Both the position numbers and the translations under genes were made by a program. Under the pieces are notes generated by a model, which saw only the letters and a program-made list of their open reading frames with translations, did no database searches and was not told the origin of the DNA. 64,000 nucleotides of DNA from SHVO01 sp050246995 (GTDB lineage: Bacteria; Pseudomonadota; Alphaproteobacteria; Rhodospirillales; Rhodospirillaceae): contig JBFWVA010000001.1 in NCBI GenBank assembly GCA_050246995.1, positions 434,001-498,000 of the forward strand, read 5' to 3'. Of the stretch, positions 1 through 8,118 are shown in pieces. Position 1 is the stretch's first letter. Each line of letters starts with the position of its first letter.

Positions 1-798
1 GGAAAGATCCGACGCGATCAGGCGGCCCTTGTTGTTCATCTGCGCGGCGAGCGCGAGGGTCTTGCCGCCGGCGCCGGCGCAAAGGTCCATCACGCTCATG
101 CCCGGGCGCGCATCGACGAGCAGCGCGCAGAGCTGCGAGCCTTCGTCCTGCACATCGAAGAGGCCGTCTTTGAAGCCGAGATGATTGCCGAGGGTGGTGC
201 GGTTGGAGACTCGCACGCCGATGGGCGACAGACGTGTGGGCGAGACTTTCAAACCTTCGGACTCGAGCTGCGCAAGGACAGCATCGCGCGTGGTCTTCAG
301 CGTGTTGGCGCGCACGTCGAGCGGCGCTTCGCCGCCGAGTGCGGCGACTTCGTCGTCGGCTTTGTCACCGAAGGCGCGGTCGAATTTCTCGAGCACCCAG
401 GCGGGGCATTCCAGCTTCGCTGCGCGCGGCGCGTCGGCGAGATTGCGCGCGGCGGCCTTCTCGACCATGCGCTTTTCATTGGGATGCAGAGGCTCGGGGC
501 CGTTCTTGGCGCCGGAAAAAAGACCGGCGACGGAATCCATGGCGCGTTTGTCGAGCGCGACGAGCGCGGCGGCGACGAGCATGCGCGCGTTGGCGTTCTC
601 GGCGCCGAGCGCCCACGAGAGGCGCGCCCGATGGCGAATGATCTGCCAGACTTGATCTTGAACCGACCGGCGGTCCTTGGAGCCGAAGAAACGGCGGCCC
701 TTGAAATACTGCGCCAGCACAGCATCGGCCGGGCGGTCTTCGCCCAGGATGGTTTCGAGGAGTTCGATGGAGGCTTGGAGGCGGGCTGCGGGGGTCAT
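1..798 (-). CDS. rsmB: 16S rRNA (cytosine-C5) methyltransferase, RsmB/NOP2 family, 3' end cut by window edge
   Basis: Open reading frame from ATG at 798 to the window edge (266 codons visible). The first ~140 residues fit the NusB-like RNA-binding domain of RsmB (start MTPAARLQASIELL, then FFGSKDRR). The Rossmann methyltransferase domain follows with the SAM-binding motif LCAGAGGKTL near residue 240 and IASDLS at the edge. Known family role: SAM-dependent m5C967 methylation of 16S rRNA. The catalytic Cys motif lies beyond the edge, so activity cannot be judged. It lies downstream of guaB on the same strand, separated by a palindromic repeat. RsmB rather than RsmF is favoured by the NusB-like N-terminus. 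Confidence 0.88.
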   Translation of the reverse strand, partial: MTPAARLQASIELLETILGEDRPADAVLAQYFKGRRFFGSKDRRSVQDQVWQIIRHRARLSWALGAENANARMLVAAALVALDKRAMDSVAGLFSGAKNGPEPLHPNEKRMVEKAAARNLADAPRAAKLECPAWVLEKFDRAFGDKADDEVAALGGEAPLDVRANTLKTTRDAVLAQLESEGLKVSPTRLSPIGVRVSNRTTLGNHLGFKDGLFDVQDEGSQLCALLVDARPGMSVMDLCAGAGGKTLALAAQMNNKGRLIASDLS

Positions 799-828
799 GG
801 TTTCAAACTCCAGGCGGAGTTCCGCTGC

Positions 829-860
829 CCTGGATTCCCCGGACAAGCCGGGGAATGACA
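829..860 (-). repeat. GTCAT-type palindromic intergenic repeat, copy 1
   Basis: Perfect 9-bp inverted repeat (834-842 with 848-856, loop 5 nt) flanked by TGTCA on one side and CCAGG on the other. It lies between guaB and rsmB. The same flanks around a different stem occur at 2485-2515 and 2576-2607. There is no T-run, so a simple intrinsic terminator is not supported. Confidence 0.7.
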
Positions 861-867
861 GTGGTAT

Positions 868-2334
868 TTAGGTGTTGTTGACGCGGTAGTTTGGCGGCTC
901 GCGGGTGACGATGACATCGTGGACGTGGCTTTCGCGGATTCCGGCGCCAGTGATGCGGCGGAATTTGCAGTTCTTGTGCATGTCGGCGATCGTGGGATTG
1001 CCGGTGTAACCCATGGCGGCCTTCAGGCCGCCGACGAGCTGGTGAACGACGGCGCCGGCGGGGCCTTTGAACGGCACGCGGCCTTCAACGCCTTCCGGAA
1101 CCAACTTCATGTTATCGCGCACTTCTTCCTGGAAGTAGCGGTCGGCCGAGCCGCGCGCCATGGCGCCGAGCGAGCCCATGCCGCGATAATCTTTATAAGT
1201 CCGGCCTTGATAGAGGATCACTTCGCCGGGCGCTTCTTCCGTACCGGCGAGGAGCGAGCCGATCATCACGCAGTCCGCGCCACCGGCGATGGCTTTGGCA
1301 ATATCGCCCGAGCTTTTGATGCCGCCGTCGGCGATGACGGGGATCCCCGATTTACGCGCGAGTTCGGCCACTTCCATCACGGCCGTCAGCTGCGGCACGC
1401 CCACACCGGCGACCACGCGCGTGGTGCAGATGGAGCCGGGACCGATGCCGACCTTCACCGCGTCCGCGCCCGCGTCGATGAGCGCCTTGGCCGCTTCCGG
1501 CGTCGCGATATTGCCCGCGACGATCTGGGCGTAATTGGAAAACTTCTTGATGCGCGCGACAGCGTCGATGACGCCTTGCGAATGACCGTGCGCGGTATCG
1601 ATCACGAGAACATCCACGCCGGCTTCGAGCAGCGCGAGGCCGCGCGCGTAGCCGTCTTCGCCAACGCCCGTCGCCGCGGCAACGCGCAGGCGGCCCTGCT
1701 CATCCTTGCAGGCGCGCGGGTGGGCTTTGGCTTTATCGATGTCCTTCACGGTGACGAGACCGACGCAGCGGTAGTCCTTGTCGACGACCAGGAGCTTTTC
1801 GATGCGGTACTGGTGCAGGAGCTTCACGGCCTGATCGCGCTGCACGTTCTCCGGCACCGTGATGAGGCGGTCCTTGGTCATGAGCTCGTGAACCGGCTGG
1901 CTCATGTTGGTGGCGAAGCGCACATCGCGGTTGGTGAGGATGCCGACGAGCTTGCCGGAGTCGCGTTCAACCACGGGAATGCCGGAAATGCGGTTCTGCT
2001 CGCGCAGGCGCATCGCATCGGCCAAGGTCTGGTCGGGGAAGATGGTGACCGGGTTCACCACCATGCCGCTTTCGAACTTCTTCACCCGGCGCACTTCGTT
2101 CGCCTGGGCTTCGATGGTGTTGTTCTTGTGGATGACGCCGATGCCGCCTTCCTGGGCGAGAGCAATCGCCAGATTGGCTTCCGTGACGGTGTCCATCGCC
2201 GCGGAAATAAGCGGGATGTTCAGACTCACGGTTTTGGTCAGGCGCGTGGAGGTATTCGCGTGGGCAGGGAGGACCGAGGATGCCGCAGGCACCAGAAGGA
2301 CGTCATCAAACGTCAGCGCTTCGGCAATCTCCAT
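868..2334 (-). CDS. guaB: Inosine-5'-monophosphate dehydrogenase
   Basis: 488 residues, full length for bacterial IMPDH. It oxidises IMP to XMP with NAD+, the committed step of GMP synthesis in the cytoplasm. The N-terminus has LTFDDVLLVPAAS. Two CBS domains sit at about residues 92-148 and 150-205, inserted in the TIM barrel. The catalytic loop GIGPGSICTTR puts the nucleophilic Cys at 303, and the flap has GSLGAMARGS. The ATG at 2334 gives the canonical start. A large hairpin begins 19 bp upstream of the start. guaA is not adjacent. Confidence 0.97.
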   Translation of the reverse strand: MEIAEALTFDDVLLVPAASSVLPAHANTSTRLTKTVSLNIPLISAAMDTVTEANLAIALAQEGGIGVIHKNNTIEAQANEVRRVKKFESGMVVNPVTIFPDQTLADAMRLREQNRISGIPVVERDSGKLVGILTNRDVRFATNMSQPVHELMTKDRLITVPENVQRDQAVKLLHQYRIEKLLVVDKDYRCVGLVTVKDIDKAKAHPRACKDEQGRLRVAAATGVGEDGYARGLALLEAGVDVLVIDTAHGHSQGVIDAVARIKKFSNYAQIVAGNIATPEAAKALIDAGADAVKVGIGPGSICTTRVVAGVGVPQLTAVMEVAELARKSGIPVIADGGIKSSGDIAKAIAGGADCVMIGSLLAGTEEAPGEVILYQGRTYKDYRGMGSLGAMARGSADRYFQEEVRDNMKLVPEGVEGRVPFKGPAGAVVHQLVGGLKAAMGYTGNPTIADMHKNCKFRRITGAGIRESHVHDVIVTREPPNYRVNNT

Positions 2335-2352
2335 ACCACCGCCTTATATTTT

Positions 2353-2401
2353 GAGCGGGTTCTCACCGGAAAACCGGAAGCCACTTTTCCGGAACCCGCT
2401 C
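2353..2401. repeat. Long palindromic element with AAAACCG...CACTTTT core, copy A
   Basis: Inverted repeat of 17 paired bases: 2353-2361 plus 2366-2373 pair with 2385-2401, with a 4-nt bulge and an 11-nt loop. The core reads AAAACCGGAAGCCACTTTT. The same core inside unrelated arms occurs at 37246-37280 and 46710-46759. It lies in the guaB 5' region, so it may also affect guaB transcription or translation. Confidence 0.75.
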
Positions 2402-2484
2402 GAAAAAGGTGGCGGGTTATACGCCGAACGCGCGTTACGGGCAAGGGCGAGGATAGGGCTGAAAACTAAGGAGTTTTTCGATAA

Positions 2485-2515
2485 GTCATCCTGGGCGAAG
2501 CCCAGGATCCAGGGG
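2485..2515 (+). repeat. GTCAT-type palindromic intergenic repeat, copy 2
   Basis: Perfect 9-bp stem 2488-2496 / 2500-2508 with a GAA loop, flanked by GTC and CCAGGG. It has the same architecture as copies 1 and 3 but an independent stem sequence. It lies in the gap between rlmE and guaB. Confidence 0.75.
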
Positions 2516-2575
2516 GTTCGAATAAGGGCGTATGCCGCACGTCACCGTCTCTTGGCACACATCCCGCCAAGCAAC

Positions 2576-2607
2576 CCTGGACCCTGGGGCCAAGCCCCAG
2601 GGTGACG
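2576..2607 (-). repeat. GTCAT-type palindromic intergenic repeat, copy 3
   Basis: Perfect 10-bp stem 2581-2590 / 2594-2603 with a CAA loop, in inverted orientation to copy 2 about 70 bp away. It is 26 bp past the rlmE stop codon on the minus strand's downstream side, so it may double as an RNA 3'-end hairpin, though no U-tract follows. Confidence 0.75.
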
Positions 2608-2632
2608 ACCTGAGTGTGGGAGAGGACCGGGG

Positions 2633-3364
2633 TTAACCCTTGAACTCCAGGGCAACCAAGTAAACCTCGGCCGATTCCTTGCGGGAGGCCGGGGGCTTCA
2701 TGTGTTTGACCACGCGGCAGCGCTGTTTGATCTGAGTTAGGAGCTCGTTTTCAGCGCCGCCCTGGAAGAGCTTACATATAAATGTACCGCCGGGCGCCAG
2801 AACCTCCTCAGCGAACGCCCACGCGGCCTCGGCCAAGCCCATGATCCGCAGATGGTCCGTGGGCCCGTGGCCGGTGGTGGGCGCGGCCATGTCCGAGAGC
2901 ACTACATCGGCCTTCCCGCCGAGGGCTTCCTTAATAAGGCCCGGCGCCCGCTCGTCCAAGAAGTCCATGATGAAACACTTGGCGTCTTTGATTTCGTTCC
3001 ACGGATTGATGTCCATGGCGACGACCGCTCCGCCACCCGGTTGCCCCGCCTTGACCTTGTCGACCGCGACTTGCGTCCAACCGCCCGGCGCGGCGCCGAG
3101 ATCGATGATCTTCGCGCCTTTCTTCAGGAAATGGAGCTTTTCGTCGAGCTCGAGGAGTTTGTAGGCCGCGCGCGAGCGCATGCCTTCTTCCTTGGCGCGG
3201 GCGACATAAGGATCGTTCAGCTGGCGCTGCAGCCACTTCTGTTGGCCGACGGTGCGGCCCCGCGCCGTGCGCACGCGCACATGCAGGCCACGGCCCGCGG
3301 TCGTGCCGCTCCGCGCACTGGTGCCGCCGTGACGGCGGCCGCCGCTGCCGCTCTTACTCTTCAT
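2633..3364 (-). CDS. rlmE: 23S rRNA (uridine2552-2'-O)-methyltransferase RlmE/FtsJ
   Basis: 243 residues. The family methylates U2552 of 23S rRNA in the 50S subunit, using SAM. After a basic Gly/Ser-rich N-terminal extension of ~35 residues come SRAAYKLLELDEK (catalytic Lys region), the SAM motif IIDLGAAPGGWTQ, VLSDMAAPTTG (catalytic Asp) and FICKLFQGG (catalytic Lys). The extension is longer than in E. coli and is typical of alphaproteobacterial forms. It follows the Ppx/GppA gene by 7 bp, so the two are very likely one operon. Confidence 0.95.
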   Translation of the reverse strand: MKSKSGSGGRRHGGTSARSGTTAGRGLHVRVRTARGRTVGQQKWLQRQLNDPYVARAKEEGMRSRAAYKLLELDEKLHFLKKGAKIIDLGAAPGGWTQVAVDKVKAGQPGGGAVVAMDINPWNEIKDAKCFIMDFLDERAPGLIKEALGGKADVVLSDMAAPTTGHGPTDHLRIMGLAEAAWAFAEEVLAPGGTFICKLFQGGAENELLTQIKQRCRVVKHMKPPASRKESAEVYLVALEFKG

Positions 3365-3371
3365 TAGAGGC

Positions 3372-4436
3372 TCAAATCAGTTGGTGCATCAGACCCGGCG
3401 CGACTTTTAGCAGCGCGGGGTTGATGAGGTCGAGCAGCAATCCTTCGCGCAGGCCCCGGTCGGCCACGCGCAGGGTGCCCACCGGCCAGATTTGGCAGAT
3501 GGCTTCAAGGATGGCGCAGCCGGCCAGCATCAGGTCGGCCCTTTGCCAACCGATACACGGCTCGGCGGCGCGCTGCTGCATGGTTTTGCCGCACAGGGAG
3601 CGCGTCGTGGCGGTGACCACATCGAAGTTGAGGGTGATGCCATCCACGGCCGCCCGGTCGTAGCGTTCAAGCTTGAGGTGAAGGCCGCCAAGAGTGGTGA
3701 CCGTGCCAGAGGTGCCGATCATTTGCACTTCACCGGCGGCGATTTTGTCGCCGATACGGTGCACGGCTTCGAACGGTTCGAGGAGTTTGGTGACGCGTTC
3801 GACGACGCTTTGATAAGTGCGCCCACAAAGATCGCCGCCGCCGCAGTCCTCGGCCACGGTGACAACCCCCATGGGCAGCGAGATGCAGCCGACGACGCTG
3901 AGCAGATCCTGATCGTCGATGCGCACGAACAGTACTTCGGTGGAACCGCCGCCGATATCGAAGATGACGGCGTGCGGCACCGCGCGGTCGAGCAGCGCGG
4001 CGCAGCCTTTCAAGGCGAGCGTGGCTTCCTCATGCGCGGAAATGATCTCGAGGTTGAGGCCGGTCTCACGCACGACGCGGTCCAGGAATTCGCCGCAGTT
4101 GGCGGCGCGGCGGCACGCTTCGGTCGCGACCTGACGGGACGCCGATACGCGGCGGCGGTCCATCTTCTCGGCGCAGCGCTTCAGGGCGTCGATGGTGCGG
4201 TCCATGGCCTGCGCGGACAGACGGCCCGTGGCGCTGACCCCTTCGCCCAGCCGGGTGATCCGCGAGAAGGAATCGATGACCTTGAAGTCGGCGCCGCCGG
4301 CGCCGTCGCGGCGCGCGACCAGCATGCGGCAATTATTGGTGCCAAGATCGAGGGCCGCGAAAATGCCGGCGTCGCGCGGGGCGGAGTCCATCGATAGGCC
4401 TAGACCGCCCTGGCGGCTTCCGTCTGCCATGGTCAT
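3372..4436 (-). CDS. Ppx/GppA family phosphatase (exopolyphosphatase or pppGpp phosphohydrolase)
   Basis: 354 residues with the actin-like ATPase fold of the family: phosphate-1 motif ALDLGTNNCRMLV at ~28-40 and the phosphate-2 motif FDIGGGSTEV near 155. Family members hydrolyse polyphosphate or pppGpp; short, single-module proteins like this one cannot be assigned to either substrate from sequence. It is followed by rlmE at 7 bp; this pairing is common in alphaproteobacteria. ATGs at 4436 and 4430 are both possible starts; no strong SD decides. Confidence 0.9.
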   Translation of the reverse strand: MTMADGSRQGGLGLSMDSAPRDAGIFAALDLGTNNCRMLVARRDGAGGADFKVIDSFSRITRLGEGVSATGRLSAQAMDRTIDALKRCAEKMDRRRVSASRQVATEACRRAANCGEFLDRVVRETGLNLEIISAHEEATLALKGCAALLDRAVPHAVIFDIGGGSTEVLFVRIDDQDLLSVVGCISLPMGVVTVAEDCGGGDLCGRTYQSVVERVTKLLEPFEAVHRIGDKIAAGEVQMIGTSGTVTTLGGLHLKLERYDRAAVDGITLNFDVVTATTRSLCGKTMQQRAAEPCIGWQRADLMLAGCAILEAICQIWPVGTLRVADRGLREGLLLDLINPALLKVAPGLMHQLI

Positions 4437-4502
4437 TCGACCCTTGTTTTTCCCAACGCGGAACCTTTTCGGCCCCGCGACCCATCACCAAGCAATGCTA
4501 TC

Positions 4503-4540
4503 GGCTTCTTCCGGAAAGGGAAACCCTTCCGGGACCGAAG
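4503..4540. other. Hairpin upstream of the Ppx/GppA gene
   Basis: Inverted repeat CCGGAAAGGG/CCCTTCCGG around an AAA loop at 4511-4532, extended by GGCTTC/GACCGAAG outside. The 272-bp gap 4437-4708 between the phosphatase gene and the tRNA holds this hairpin and the AT-rich tRNA promoter region, and nothing else I can support. Confidence 0.4.
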
Positions 4541-4662
4541 GGGTTCAACGTGGGCGCGGGCCGCAAGTTCCGGTGGAATTACCGGCCCGCGATGAAGAAA
4601 AAGCCTTGAAAGCGCGCCCGGTATTTAAGACATTGCCCGCCTTCCGGCCACCCGGGTGGTAA

Positions 4663-4677
4663 CACTATATTATAGTG
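4663..4677 (+). promoter_or_regulatory. Probable -10 region of the tRNA-Gln promoter
   Basis: An AT-rich, near-palindromic 15-mer CACTATATTATAGTG stands out in GC-rich sequence 32 bp before the tRNA. It contains TATTAT at the right distance for a -10 box. No good -35 box is seen at 17-bp spacing, so this is tentative. Confidence 0.4.
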
Positions 4678-4708
4678 ATCCACCGATAAGGTGCGCACGG
4701 CCCCTGCT

Positions 4709-4782
4709 GGGGGATCGTCTAACGGTAGGACCGCGGACTCTGACTCCGCTAGTCTAGGTTCGAATCCTAGTCCCCCAGCCAA
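4709..4782 (+). tRNA. tRNA-Gln, anticodon CTG, CCA encoded
   Basis: Acceptor stem TGGGGGA (4709-4715) pairs with TCCCCCA (4772-4778), followed by discriminator G and an encoded CCA (4780-4782). The anticodon stem GCGGA/TCCGC encloses the loop CTCTGAC, giving anticodon CTG. The T arm is TAGGTTCGAATCCTA. Length and arms are canonical, so it should read CAG glutamine codons. Confidence 0.97.
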
Positions 4783-4936
4783 TCTTCCCAGTCTTTTTCG
4801 CATGACGGATAAAAATAGAGCCGGCGTTGGAACGGGTTCAAATTCCGTTCCGATCGCTGTCGCGGCGATCATCGTCCACACGGAACTGCCCGGCCGAAGC
4901 GGCGCGCGTCCTACAACTCTGTTCCGGTAACGAAGC

Positions 4937-6376
4937 ATGACAACACTCCTTATCTTCGGACGCGATTTGCGGTTGGCCGACAATCCCGCCGTGGAAGCGG
5001 CGGTGACGCGCGGCAAACCGGTGATCCCTGTCTATCTGCACGATCCGGAAGATGCAGGCCCGTGGGCGTCCGGCGCGGCGTCGGCGTGGTGGCTGCATCA
5101 CAGCCTGGCCAGCTTGGCCCGCGATCTTACGCGCGCGGGCAGCCGCCTGGTTTTGCGCAAGGGCACCGCGCTACGCGAAATCCCGCGTCTAGTGAAGGAG
5201 ACCGGCGCCGACGCGGTGTTCTGGAACCGGCGTTATGAACCGTGGGCGGTCACGCGCGGCGCGGCCCTTAAATCGGCGCTCGGCGAAACCGGCATCGAAG
5301 CCCGCAGCTTCAACGCGGGCCTGCTGCACGAGCCTCAGCTTCTCAAGACCCAGGCGGGTAAGCCCTATACGGTATTCACGCCTTTCTGGAAGGCGTTGAG
5401 GGCGACGCTCGCGCTCGACGCCGCGCGCGCCGCGCCGAAACATATTCCAGCGCCGGCGCACTTCCCCGCCAGTGACGACCCGGCCTCGTGGAATCTGCTT
5501 CCACATATTGCATGGGACGCGGGCTTTAAAGCCGCATGGTCTCCCGGTGAAGCCGGTGCACAGCGAAGACTGGCGGATTTTCTGGATAACGATGTTCTCG
5601 CCTATGGCGACCGGCGGAATTTTCCCGGGCAGGCCGGAACGTCCCGGTTATCCCCGCATCTGCATTTCGGGGAAATCGGCCCGCGCCAAATCTGGCGGGC
5701 GGCTATCGCGCAAGGCATCGCCGCAACGGGCGATCCGATGCCGCGCGGCGTCGAGGTTTTCCTGTCCGAAATCGCGTGGCGCGAATTCTCCTATCACCTG
5801 TTGTTCCATCATCCCGACATGCCGGCCGCACCGCTGCGGAAAAATTTCGCCGCCTTCCCGTGGCGCAGCGACGCCGCGCATCTGAAAGCGTGGCAGAAGG
5901 GACTAACCGGCTATCCGATCGTTGACGCCGGCATGCGCGAGCTTTGGCATACCGGTTGGATGCACAACCGCGTGCGCATGATTGTCGCTTCGTTCCTGAT
6001 CAAGCATCTGTTGCTGCCGTGGCAGGATGGCGAGTGCTGGTTCTGGGACACGCTGGTCGATGCTGATCTTGCGAGCAACGCCGCGAGTTGGCAGTCGGTG
6101 GCCGGATGCGGCGCGGACGCAGCGCCTTACTTCCGCATTTTCAATCCGGTGACGCAGGGCGTCACCTACGATCCGGACGGCGCCTACGTGCGCCGCTGGG
6201 TGCCGGAAATCGCCAAGCTTCCGGACGCGCGGCTGCACCAACCTTGGACCGCCACGCCGATGGAGCTTGCCGATGCCGGGGTGCGCCTCGGAACGGACTA
6301 TCCATTGCCGATTGTCGATCACAGCGCCGCGCGCCAGCGGGCGCTCGCCGCCTTCCAAGACATGAAGACGGCGTAG
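4937..6376 (+). CDS. phrB: Deoxyribodipyrimidine photolyase (class I CPD photolyase)
   Basis: 479 residues, usual for class I photolyases. It uses blue light and FADH- to split cyclobutane pyrimidine dimers. The N-terminal antenna-binding Rossmann domain starts LLIFGRDLRLADNPAV. The helical FAD-binding domain carries FLSEIAWREFSYHLLFHHP, TGYPIVDAGMRELW, TGWMHNRVRM and DADLASNAASWQ. FNPVTQGVTYDPDGAYVRRW near the C-terminus is also typical. A cryptochrome/(6-4) identity is less likely given these class I motifs, but cannot be excluded by eye. It stands alone between the tRNA and a convergent gene. Confidence 0.95.
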   Translation: MTTLLIFGRDLRLADNPAVEAAVTRGKPVIPVYLHDPEDAGPWASGAASAWWLHHSLASLARDLTRAGSRLVLRKGTALREIPRLVKETGADAVFWNRRYEPWAVTRGAALKSALGETGIEARSFNAGLLHEPQLLKTQAGKPYTVFTPFWKALRATLALDAARAAPKHIPAPAHFPASDDPASWNLLPHIAWDAGFKAAWSPGEAGAQRRLADFLDNDVLAYGDRRNFPGQAGTSRLSPHLHFGEIGPRQIWRAAIAQGIAATGDPMPRGVEVFLSEIAWREFSYHLLFHHPDMPAAPLRKNFAAFPWRSDAAHLKAWQKGLTGYPIVDAGMRELWHTGWMHNRVRMIVASFLIKHLLLPWQDGECWFWDTLVDADLASNAASWQSVAGCGADAAPYFRIFNPVTQGVTYDPDGAYVRRWVPEIAKLPDARLHQPWTATPMELADAGVRLGTDYPLPIVDHSAARQRALAAFQDMKTA

Positions 6377-6412
6377 CCCGCGCGAACCTCGCGGGCGCGC
6401 CCCGCGACGCGC

Positions 6413-6937
6413 CTATATAGGCGTCGGTGATCCGGGGTTTCCCAAATAGTCGCGCTTGCCGATCTCGACGCCGTTGTGGCGCAGGATGTTGTAGGCGGTG
6501 GTGACGTGGAAATAGAAATTGGGCACGGCGTGGCTGAGTAAAAACTGCAGGCCTCTGTAGTGGGTCTCTTTGTCGCCGCGTTTGGTGGTGATCGCCTTGT
6601 CCTCGGTGCCGTCGATCTGCGCCGGCGTCACCGTCTGGATAAACGCAATGGTATCGGCGACACGCGCCTTGAGATCGGCCAACGTCTTATCGCCGCCCTC
6701 GTAAGCCGGGATCTCGATCCCCGCGAGACGCGCCACCACGACCTTGGCCGCATCGCAGGCGATTTGCACCTGCATGGACATCGGCAGCATGTCGGGGAAG
6801 AGGCGATAGCGCGTCAAGACCTCGGGGTCGATCTTCTTGGCATCGACATGGCTTTGGGCTTTGTCGAGGATGTTCATGAGATTGCCGAGAATCGTGACAA
6901 ACCGCGGGATGCTCGCCTGGTACATGGAAATAGTCAT
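6413..6937 (-). CDS. DUF1993 family protein
   Basis: 174 residues. The start MTISMYQASIPRFVTILGNL, the central SMQVQIACDAAK and the end LSHAVPNFYFHVTTAYNIL with GxPxIGKRDYLG-like spacing match the DUF1993 family. That family is predicted to share the helical-bundle fold of DinB-like proteins. The function is unknown. An SD-like AGAGGT precedes ATG 6937. It is convergent with phrB, with 36 bp between stop codons, and probably monocistronic. Confidence 0.85.
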   Translation of the reverse strand: MTISMYQASIPRFVTILGNLMNILDKAQSHVDAKKIDPEVLTRYRLFPDMLPMSMQVQIACDAAKVVVARLAGIEIPAYEGGDKTLADLKARVADTIAFIQTVTPAQIDGTEDKAITTKRGDKETHYRGLQFLLSHAVPNFYFHVTTAYNILRHNGVEIGKRDYLGNPGSPTPI

Positions 6938-7047
6938 GGGGGAACCTCTGAAAGAGTGAACATAAGGTATACCCTGAAACCGCGATGCCCGTTCAATAAT
7001 CTGCGCAATTCACCAGGTTCGAACCGTATTCACGCACGGATCTTTTC

Positions 7048-7806
7048 CTAACGCGTGACGCTCTCGGTCCGCGCGATGATCCCGGCCAGGTCGGGAGCAA
7101 TCGGCATGGGCTGGAAGGCGCTGACGTTCGCGCCGCCGGTGTTTCCCTGAGGGACAGCGCTGAAGCGCGTCAGCAACGCGGCGCCCACCACGCGTAGGGC
7201 CTGTCCCATCACTTCGCGGGGGCGCCTATACCTTATCCCCCACGCCAACATGCGTAGATGAACGCGGACATGCAGCCCGGTGGCGGCCTGACTGAGCACA
7301 TGGGCGCGTTCAAGGTGATGAAAACTCCGCGCGGCGTCGCCTGCTCTGTCGGCGCTTGCAGCCAGATGAAGCTCGTCAGCGACAAACGGCGCGATGCCGG
7401 CGGCGAATCTTTCATCGCGCGCATCGCGGTAAAGAAGCAGAAGCGAAAGATAGATCCCGGCCACCACGTCGAAGGCCATGCAGAAGCCCGGCCACCACAC
7501 CGGCACGCCCGGATTGGAGATCAGATCGTCATGTACCATATCCTGTAAACCGTGCGCGATCAGTCCGGCCGCCACGAGCCAGAGGCTCCTTCTAAATCCA
7601 ACGGCCGCCAAACCCGCGAACAGCACGAAGAGAAATGTCTCGGGCGCGAAAACCGAAGCCGCGCCGGCGATCGCGGCGAATAGGACGTAGTACGACGCGA
7701 CGACGATCAATGCCGTCGGATAAAAGGCGCGCGAGCGATCAAAACGGGCCCACGTTCCGAAAAGCGCGACGCCCACGGCAATCGCGGCTCCCATTATATA
7801 TGCCAC
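7048..7806 (-). CDS. Membrane protein with C-terminal DUF3703 domain
   Basis: 252 residues from the preferred GTG at 7806, which has AGGAG 8 nt upstream; an upstream in-frame ATG at 7899 would overlap the neighbouring Cys-rich gene and lacks an SD. The N-terminal half holds about five hydrophobic segments (such as ALIVVASYYVLFAAIAGAA and AFDVVAGIYLSLLLLY). The C-terminal ~100 residues match DUF3703: HHLERAHVLSQ, RVHLRMLAWG and the end GNTGGANVSAFQPMPI. DUF3703 is usually a short stand-alone soluble protein, so this is a fusion. My recollection is that DUF3703 often sits near metal-resistance genes. It follows the Cys-rich gene by 56 bp and probably shares its transcript. Confidence 0.75.
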   Translation of the reverse strand: MAYIMGAAIAVGVALFGTWARFDRSRAFYPTALIVVASYYVLFAAIAGAASVFAPETFLFVLFAGLAAVGFRRSLWLVAAGLIAHGLQDMVHDDLISNPGVPVWWPGFCMAFDVVAGIYLSLLLLYRDARDERFAAGIAPFVADELHLAASADRAGDAARSFHHLERAHVLSQAATGLHVRVHLRMLAWGIRYRRPREVMGQALRVVGAALLTRFSAVPQGNTGGANVSAFQPMPIAPDLAGIIARTESVTR

Positions 7807-7862
7807 GAGACTTCTCCTGCTTGCCGCCCCGGAAAAGAGACCGGGGCGGACAAGATGATGAT

Positions 7863-8036
7863 TTACGGGTGCGCCGCCGGTTGTTGCGCACAGCGGCACT
7901 CTTCAGCGCAGCGGCATCCGCACGCACAGGCGCAGCTGGGCGCGGCGGCTTCGGCCGTGGCATCGCAGGCGCACGCCGCCGAATCGCAGGCGCACGGGGC
8001 CTCACAGGTACAGGTCGTGATTTGGTCGTCGGTCAT
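7863..8036 (-). CDS. Small Cys-rich, metallothionein-like protein
   Basis: 57 residues, of which 13 are Cys, arranged as repeated CxC and CxxxC units (CTCEAPCACDSAACACD, then CACACGCRC). ATG 8036 is chosen because a perfect AAGGAGGT SD lies 5 nt upstream. Such spacing is typical of proteins that bind d10 metals (Cu+, Zn2+, Cd2+) as thiolate clusters, but it is not an obvious member of the SmtA family: the aromatic/His pattern of SmtA is absent. It has no signal peptide, so it should act in the cytoplasm. A 31-bp element shared with the gene at 10129-10572 lies 51 bp upstream. A specific metal cannot be assigned. Confidence 0.72.
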   Translation of the reverse strand: MTDDQITTCTCEAPCACDSAACACDATAEAAAPSCACACGCRCAEECRCAQQPAAHP

Positions 8037-8087
8037 TGGAACCTCCTTGGGGTTTCCGGTTGCGAACGACCGAGACTTAGCCTGCCC

Positions 8088-8118
8088 CATGGACAGGCAC
8101 TTGAACGCAGCGGCTACG
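8088..8118 (-). promoter_or_regulatory. Shared 31-bp promoter/operator element, copy 1
   Basis: 27 of 31 bases match 10620-10650. On the gene strand it reads CGTAGCCGCTGC then GTTCAAGTGCC and ends CCATG. Its near edge is 51 bp before the ATG of the Cys-rich gene, close to the 47 bp seen at the other copy. It overlaps the end of the AraC-type gene. It probably contains a -35 region and a regulator site; which regulator binds is not known. Confidence 0.65.

Noticed and set aside
919..2469. Long open frame on the plus strand opposite guaB
   Set aside because: It is the antisense shadow of a clear guaB gene in GC-rich DNA; its translation is His/Asp/Gly-rich and matches no family.
829..2607. The guaB-flanking hairpins as ordinary intrinsic terminators
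   Set aside because: None is followed by a U-tract on the relevant strand, and the constant flanks point to a dispersed repeat family.
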